Positions 1-3,820 of a stretch of DNA of 6,643 bases are shown piece after piece. The DNA comes from Flavisolibacter sp. (GTDB lineage: Bacteria; Bacteroidota; Bacteroidia; Chitinophagales; Chitinophagaceae), in the NCBI GenBank assembly GCA_017745135.1, contig JAGIAB010000175.1, positions 1 to 6,643 of the forward strand. The letters run 5' to 3'. Every line of letters starts with the position of its first letter. Position 1 is the stretch's first letter. Under the pieces are notes generated by a model. The model made no database searches. It had not been told where the DNA came from and saw nothing but the letters and a program-made list of their open reading frames with translations. The position numbers and the translations under genes were made by a program.

Positions 1-1464
1 ATCCAGGATATCATAGCGAAGGCCCAATGAATTCACCAACCTGTTTTTGGTATCCTCTTCGTACATTCTGTCTATGACGAAATAAGGGTTTGTAATGGCA
101 CCCTCGGTAAATATTTTTTCCGATCCGCCCGGCAGGTATCCCGGTTTCAGATCCAACACATTCAGGTTGGTAGGAAGATGAATAAGTGTGTAATGGGCAT
201 TGTGGACATTACCACCTATATTCTGCCGGTTCTTTACTTTTTCAATCATGTACATAGAATTCACCGTAGCAGTGGCCTTGCCAAACCTGGTGCTGGCATT
301 CAGGGAAGCATTTCTTTTCTTGTACACACCACTGGGCACAAAGTCTTTGCTATCTGTTTGTCCAACAGACAAACGGTAATTGTGGTTGTCCGTGTTTTTT
401 GAAAGAGAAAGGGTATTGGTATACAACAGGGCGTCTGAATAAAAATTGCGGGGATTATTTTTTTGCGCCACATATGGCCTTTCCACGCCGTCAAATTGTA
501 CCGTGGGTTTGCCGTCCAGTTTTTCACCCCAGGAAGAAGCCCCTACCACCAGCGCTTCTTGCTGACTAACTGGTCTTTTACCATCCCGGCCCTGTCCGTA
601 TTCATATTGCCAGTTGGTCATATCCACTATACGTGAATTGGTAAGGGATGAATTGAGCTCCACGACTAAATCTTTTCTGGAGGACTTACCTGTTTTTGTA
701 GTAACGAGAATGACGCCATTGGAAGCACGGGAACCATAAAGGGCTGCGGCTGCATTGCCCTTTAATACAGAAATGCTTTCAATATTATCGGGATTCAACA
801 TAGACAGGCCGTCGCCATAATCAATTCCACCGCCTGCATCATTGTTACGGCCAAAATTGGATGAGCTAATGGGCACTCCGTCAATCACCCAAAGCGGTGA
901 GGAGTTTCCTGAGGTAGAAATTGTGGAAATGCCACGAATCACCACCCTTTTAGAACCCGCCAGACCATTGGCCGATTCGCCAATATCCACACCGGCCACC
1001 TTACCTGCAAGGGCACTTTGTATATTGATGGTTTTATTGGTGGCTATTTCTTCCGACTTTAATTGTGTCACTGCATACCCCAGGTTTCTTTCAGCACGTT
1101 TGATGCCCAAAGCAGTAACAACCACTTCCTGCATACCCGTTGCAGAAGGTGTAAGGACAAGGGTAACCTGGTTAGAACCGGAGTTGATAGCGATTTGCCG
1201 GGCGATAGTTTGATGCCCCACCAGGCTGACCTCAACGAGATAATTTTTTCCTGTTTCCAGGTTGGAAACAATGAAGTTCCCTGCATCATCAGATGCAGCA
1301 CCACCTGCTACCTGATTATTAAACCGAACGTTTACAGACGCGCCGCTTAGTGGCGTACCTTCCCTGGAAATGATTTTTCCCTGCAAGGAAGATTTTGATT
1401 GTGCAACTGAATTCTGATAATACAAAGACAGGAGCAGGCATAAGACAAGGTAAATTTTTTTCAT
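1..1464 (-). CDS. SusC/RagA-family TonB-linked outer-membrane transporter, N-terminal 488 residues (3' end off window)
   Basis: Outer-membrane importer that normally pairs with a SusD-like lipoprotein to take up oligosaccharides or other large nutrients with TonB energy. The frame is open from the ATG at 1464 to the left edge, about half of the usual ~1000 residues. Residues 1-21 are a signal peptide (MKK, hydrophobic LVLCLLLSLYY, cleavage probably at VA/Q). Residues 27-108 form a carboxypeptidase-regulatory-like beta-sandwich (LQGKI, TPLSGASV, DDAGNF). A TonB-box-like segment, EVVVTALGIKRAERNLGYAV, lies at 113-132. The plug domain follows (about 138-258) with VVIRG, SSPLWVIDGVPI and the diagnostic NPDNIESISVLKGNAAAALYGSRASNGVILVTT stretch at 224-256. 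Barrel strands begin near 265. No STN secretin-like domain precedes the beta-sandwich, so there is no sign of anti-sigma-factor coupling. The ATG at 1464 is chosen because it gives the signal peptide; an ATG at 1471 is out of frame. The SusD partner is expected off the left edge. The substrate cannot be read from this half. Confidence 0.96.
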   Translation of the reverse strand, partial: MKKIYLVLCLLLSLYYQNSVAQSKSSLQGKIISREGTPLSGASVNVRFNNQVAGGAASDDAGNFIVSNLETGKNYLVEVSLVGHQTIARQIAINSGSNQVTLVLTPSATGMQEVVVTALGIKRAERNLGYAVTQLKSEEIATNKTINIQSALAGKVAGVDIGESANGLAGSKRVVIRGISTISTSGNSSPLWVIDGVPISSSNFGRNNDAGGGIDYGDGLSMLNPDNIESISVLKGNAAAALYGSRASNGVILVTTKTGKSSRKDLVVELNSSLTNSRIVDMTNWQYEYGQGRDGKRPVSQQEALVVGASSWGEKLDGKPTVQFDGVERPYVAQKNNPRNFYSDALLYTNTLSLSKNTDNHNYRLSVGQTDSKDFVPSGVYKKRNASLNASTRFGKATATVNSMYMIEKVKNRQNIGGNVHNAHYTLIHLPTNLNVLDLKPGYLPGGSEKIFTEGAITNPYFVIDRMYEEDTKNRLVNSLGLRYDILD

Positions 1465-1517
1465 CACTCATTTTTTTTCACCCAATGATCACAGAGAGCA
1501 ATAACCGGTGAACAGTT

Positions 1518-1550
1518 AGAAAATAAAGGAAGATTGATTCCGGTTGCAAA
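1518..1550 (-). promoter_or_regulatory. Candidate Bacteroidota-type promoter for the SusC-like gene
   Basis: Read on the minus strand, TTTG (1550-1547) is followed after 21 nt by TATTTTCT (1525-1518). The Bacteroidota housekeeping consensus is TTTG at about -33 and TAnnTTTG at about -7, with roughly 19-21 nt between them. The -33 box is exact, but the -7 box lacks the last two consensus bases. Transcription would start near 1510, leaving a leader of about 45 nt before the ATG at 1464. The match is weak and could be chance in AT-rich DNA. Confidence 0.3.
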
Positions 1551-1587
1551 TCTGAGAGAAGCGTATTAAGGAAATGTGAACCTGTTA

Positions 1588-1601
1588 TTACCGAACGGTT
1601 A
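1588..1601. promoter_or_regulatory. Dyad-like site A (possible operator), inverted relative to site B
   Basis: TTACCGAACGGTTA contains the interrupted palindrome ACCG-AA-CGGT. Extended to 1587-1602 it is a 16-bp near-palindrome with mismatches at one arm pair and at the centre. Its reverse complement matches site B (1656-1669) at 12 of 14 positions. It lies upstream of the candidate transporter promoter, where an activator or repressor could bind. No regulator gene is visible, so the operator role is inference. Confidence 0.3.
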
Positions 1602-1655
1602 TGAAAAACGAAACGGATTGTAGTAGAAAAAGAGAAGGAAGAATTAAAAATTGCG

Positions 1656-1669
1656 TAACGATTCGGTAA
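1656..1669. promoter_or_regulatory. Site B (possible operator), inverted partner of site A
   Basis: TAACGATTCGGTAA matches the reverse complement of site A (TAACCGTTCGGTAA) at 12 of 14 bases. The two mismatches remove the internal symmetry seen in site A, so this may be a lower-affinity or degenerate copy. The site centres are 68 bp apart, about 6.5 helical turns. It sits about 120 bp upstream of the PHP lipoprotein start. Confidence 0.25.
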
Positions 1670-1682
1670 CACCTCCTTCCTA

Positions 1683-1716
1683 GCTTGCCGCCCGCCGGCC
1701 CTTTGGCTGCGCAAGC
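1683..1716. other. GC-rich potential hairpin in the intergenic region
   Basis: GCTTGC (1683-1688) and GCAAGC (1711-1716) are perfect inverted arms, and GCC (1690-1692) can pair with GGC (1705-1707) inside them, with small bulges. The stretch is strikingly GC-rich against its AT-rich surroundings. ATTTTATT follows on the plus strand, so it superficially resembles a terminator, but no gene ends here. It could be a leader structure or a short repeat element. Confidence 0.25.
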
Positions 1717-1789
1717 ATTTTATTGCGCCCCGCTCGTCTGAAAAACGAATGGCGGATTAACCATTTTTCATACTAAAAAACAAGTCATC

Positions 1790-3361
1790 ATGCGTTTACC
1801 TTTTTTGGTTGCAGGTACATTTCTTTTAAGTGGATTGATTTTTTCCTGTTCTCATTTGACCACCCCCCGTTCAGCTACTCAACATAAAGCAGGTTGGGTA
1901 ACCGGCGATTTTCATGAACACAGCCATTTTTCAGATGGCGGTTATCCTTTGGATTCAGTTTATACACGGGGCGCCTATTATGGATCTAATTTTATGCTGA
2001 ATACCGATCATGGAGGCTGCTACCCGCGGGATTATGATGGACGGGTATGGGACAATATTCCGGGAACGGTCTTTAAAGGCGTGGATGCCGGCGTGGATAA
2101 AAATGGTAACCGTCAAATGTGGCGCTGGCAGGAATTACTGGAATATTCTTATCCCAGGGTGGCTGCTTTTCAAAAAAATAATCCCGGTCGCCATTATATC
2201 CAGGGGCTTGAATGGAACTCGCCCAGTACAAGCCATACCACTACCGGCATCATTGCCAACAGCGGGCTACCCATCTCTATGTTTGAATACCAGTTTGATT
2301 ACAGCGACCTGGATACAGCCGGCGGGCCTGCGGAAGGCCTTGTAAAAATGAATGGCAGAAAAAACGGTAATGGAGAGTTGCTTTCTCCTGCTCAAAGAAG
2401 GGAAGCAACGGCTGCCGCCATCCAGTGGCTGATGAAACATCACCGGTACAACAGTTGGGCATTTGTAGCCCACCCGGAAAGAGGTGGTGATGTTAAGGTG
2501 GGTGACCTTAGACATTTCAACAACGCTGGTCCTGACGTAGCGTTTGGCTTTGAGGGCATACCCGGCCACCAGAAGAATACCTTACGGGCCATCTTCTATC
2601 CGCAACATGCTGCTGGTGGTGGCACATACGGAGGGGTGGGTTATTATGCATCCGAGGTGGGCGGCACCTGGGATGCCCTGCTGGGAGAAGGACGCCGGTT
2701 CTGGCTGGTGGCCAGTTCCGATTTCCATGGCATGTCAAGCGATTTCTGGCCCGGTGAATACCACCGTACATGGATATACGCAAAAGATACCACTGATCCA
2801 CTGTCTATCCTGGAGGGCATGCGCAGCGGCAATATGTATGTTTGCAACGGCGGGTTGATCAACGCACTGGAGGTAACGGCTGTACAAGGCGGAAAGACGG
2901 CCACCTTAGGACAAACCTTGAATACTAAACCCGGTCTTCCGGTGGAGATTGTTATCCGATTTCAAACCAGCAAACCCAATTTCAACAACACCCTTCCCGA
3001 AGTAAAAATGGTGCACCTCATCACCGGAGATATAACAGCAATGACGCAGCCTGGAACACCCGAATTTGAGAATGACACAAACCCTTCTGCCAAGGTGGAA
3101 AAACTATTTACGGCTGCCGACTGGAAACAAAACGGGGGCTGGAACGAAATACGGTACACCATAAAAAACCCAACCAAAGATTTCTACTTCAGGGTTCGTG
3201 GCGCCAATCATTTGCCCGGTACGCCATATGAAACGGATGCTGCAGGAAATCCGCTGGCCGATTCACTGGCCACAAAGCACCTGGGCATTGACGGAGCAGA
3301 AGAGGCATGGGCTGACCTTTGGTTTTATTCCAATCCGGTATTTGTGAAAATGAAGCAATAA
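1790..3361 (+). CDS. PHP-domain metallohydrolase lipoprotein (CehA/McbA-like)
   Basis: Predicted membrane-anchored metal-dependent hydrolase of the PHP superfamily, whose members cleave phosphoesters or, in the CehA/McbA branch, esters and carbamates. The 523-residue protein starts with a lipoprotein signal (hydrophobic 4-19, lipobox IFS-C, lipidated Cys20). PHP motifs follow in order: GDFHEHSHFSDG at 39-50 (H42 and H44 as the HxH pair), NTDHGG at 71-76 (D73, H74), GLEW with E141, AHPE with H228, and SSDFHG at 309-314 (D311, H313). All expected metal ligands are present, so it should be active. A Gly-rich stretch lies at 276-292. After LEGMRSGNMYVCNGG (341-355) comes a C-terminal beta-rich domain ending in WADLWFYSNPVFV (507-519), as is common in this branch. 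The ATG at 1790 is the start that yields the signal peptide; no Shine-Dalgarno sequence is visible. It is a single-gene unit, divergent from the transporter and convergent with the helicase. The substrate is unknown. Confidence 0.88.
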   Translation: MRLPFLVAGTFLLSGLIFSCSHLTTPRSATQHKAGWVTGDFHEHSHFSDGGYPLDSVYTRGAYYGSNFMLNTDHGGCYPRDYDGRVWDNIPGTVFKGVDAGVDKNGNRQMWRWQELLEYSYPRVAAFQKNNPGRHYIQGLEWNSPSTSHTTTGIIANSGLPISMFEYQFDYSDLDTAGGPAEGLVKMNGRKNGNGELLSPAQRREATAAAIQWLMKHHRYNSWAFVAHPERGGDVKVGDLRHFNNAGPDVAFGFEGIPGHQKNTLRAIFYPQHAAGGGTYGGVGYYASEVGGTWDALLGEGRRFWLVASSDFHGMSSDFWPGEYHRTWIYAKDTTDPLSILEGMRSGNMYVCNGGLINALEVTAVQGGKTATLGQTLNTKPGLPVEIVIRFQTSKPNFNNTLPEVKMVHLITGDITAMTQPGTPEFENDTNPSAKVEKLFTAADWKQNGGWNEIRYTIKNPTKDFYFRVRGANHLPGTPYETDAAGNPLADSLATKHLGIDGAEEAWADLWFYSNPVFVKMKQ

Positions 3362-3395
3362 TCAATGAATTATCCCTGCATAACAAAAATAAAAT

Positions 3396-3428
3396 CAGGA
3401 ACGAGGTCCTGTAAAGAGTACCGGTACT
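3396..3428 (+). other. Small hairpin plus 12-bp palindrome after the PHP lipoprotein gene
   Basis: CAGGA (3396-3400) and TCCTG (3407-3411) form a 5-bp stem with a 6-nt loop. Six bases later comes the perfect palindrome AGTACCGGTACT (3417-3428). They lie 34-67 nt beyond the stop codon. No T tract follows, so this is not a standard terminator. It may stabilise the 3' end of the message or may be chance. Confidence 0.25.
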
Positions 3429-3502
3429 ACTGATCATGCATCGTTTGAAAGCAGTTTAATTCTACCAACATTTGGTTTCTATACAGTAAGCATGATACCA
3501 AC

Positions 3503-3538
3503 ACTAAAATGGTTGAGGAGGTCCTCAGCCATTTTAGT
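3503..3538. terminator. Strong hairpin between convergent genes, probable bidirectional terminator
   Basis: ACTAAAATGG (3503-3512) pairs perfectly with CCATTTTAGT (3529-3538). One T-G wobble follows, then TGAGGA (3514-3519) pairs with TCCTCA (3522-3527). This gives up to 17 base pairs around a near-closed centre, in practice a long stem with a short loop. The A/T-rich base of the stem gives each strand a TTTTAGT run at its 3' side; only a short TTT (3538-3540) extends it on the plus strand. Its position 141 nt past the lipoprotein stop and 282 nt past the helicase stop fits a shared terminator. The missing long U tract is the main weakness. Confidence 0.65.
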
Positions 3539-3751
3539 TTACTGCAATTTTTAAATTCGGTTGTCCTTGTTTTTATTTCAATGAAGTGGCCAATCTGAAA
3601 GATACCCACGGAGAATTAATCGTTGATACAATACACCGTAAACTTGTTTGCAATATTTACTGCTTATGTGGCAACATGGTTTTTGAAAACGGAAGAAGGA
3701 CAAATTCCGTTTAAGCCCAAGCCCCTCCAAACACACGAATGAGAACTCTTT

Positions 3752-3777
3752 AGCTTAACCCACATAAATGGTTAGCT
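3752..3777. other. Weak inverted repeat in the helicase 3' untranslated region
   Basis: AGCTTAACC (3752-3760) and GGTTAGCT (3770-3777) are inverted arms with a single bulged base and a 9-nt loop. In the helicase gene's transcription direction the hairpin is followed by AAAGAG and not a U tract, so a terminator role is doubtful. Its right arm overlaps the tandem repeat that begins at 3770. Confidence 0.25.
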
Positions 3778-3806
3778 GCCTGCAGGTTAACTGGCATCAA
3801 ACTGGC
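3770..3806. repeat. Short imperfect tandem repeat near the helicase 3' end
   Basis: GGTTAGCTGCCTGCA (3770-3784) is followed directly by GGTTAACTGGCATCA (3785-3799), matching at 11 of 15 positions. The AACTGGC core of the second copy (3789-3795) then recurs at 3800-3806, 11 bp on. The array ends 14 bp before the helicase stop codon. It may be replication slippage or a protein-binding cluster; the role is unknown. Confidence 0.4.
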
Positions 3807-3820
3807 CAGCCATGAGTTGA

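Larger units (their letters stand above)
1465..1789. other. Divergent intergenic region between the SusC-like transporter and the PHP lipoprotein
   Basis: This 325-bp gap separates two genes that start in opposite directions, so it should carry both promoters. It is mostly AT-rich with a T8 run at 1471-1478, apart from a GC-rich patch at about 1681-1735. It holds one weak promoter candidate for the minus-strand gene, two related dyad-like sites and a GC-rich potential hairpin, each listed separately. No clear Bacteroidota promoter was found for the plus-strand gene. Neither start has a recognisable Shine-Dalgarno sequence; the leaders are A-rich (AAAAAAAA before 1464, ACTAAAAAACAAG before 1790), which is usual in this phylum. 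I see no credible coding sequence here. Confidence 0.8.
3362..3820. other. Convergent intergenic region without a gene
   Basis: About 460 bp lie between the 3' ends of the PHP lipoprotein gene and the helicase-nuclease gene. It contains a small hairpin and a 12-bp palindrome just after the lipoprotein gene, a strong 36-nt hairpin at 3503-3538, and an imperfect tandem repeat close to the helicase stop. The 3541-3750 part shows no supported coding sequence, RNA gene or mobile-element end. A plus-strand reading frame covering about 3550-3710 has no suitable start and no recognisable protein. Confidence 0.75.

Noticed and set aside
842..1213. Plus-strand frame of 123 codons antisense to the transporter gene.
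   Set aside because: It lies fully within the well-supported SusC coding sequence on the other strand and shows no domain; it is a shadow frame.
1618..1653. TTG (1618-1620) and TAAAAATTG (1645-1653) as a promoter for the PHP lipoprotein gene.
   Set aside because: The spacing is about 24 nt and the second box does not fit TAnnTTTG in register; not better than background.
1478..1714. Minus-strand reading frame of 78 codons in the divergent intergenic region, containing AAGGAGGTG.
   Set aside because: The Shine-Dalgarno-like sequence lies inside the frame and not upstream of its start, the start would be TTG, the protein has no recognisable features, and the frame covers the expected promoter region of the transporter.
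1748..1768. AATGG/CCATT hairpin followed by TTT, about 25 nt upstream of the PHP lipoprotein start, resembling a small terminator.
   Set aside because: The stem is only 5 bp and AT-rich and no transcript is known to end here; chance is likely in this AT-rich leader.
3427..3609. Minus-strand 60-codon frame in the convergent intergenic region.
   Set aside because: It spans the whole 36-nt palindrome, has no homology that I recognise and no ribosome-binding context.
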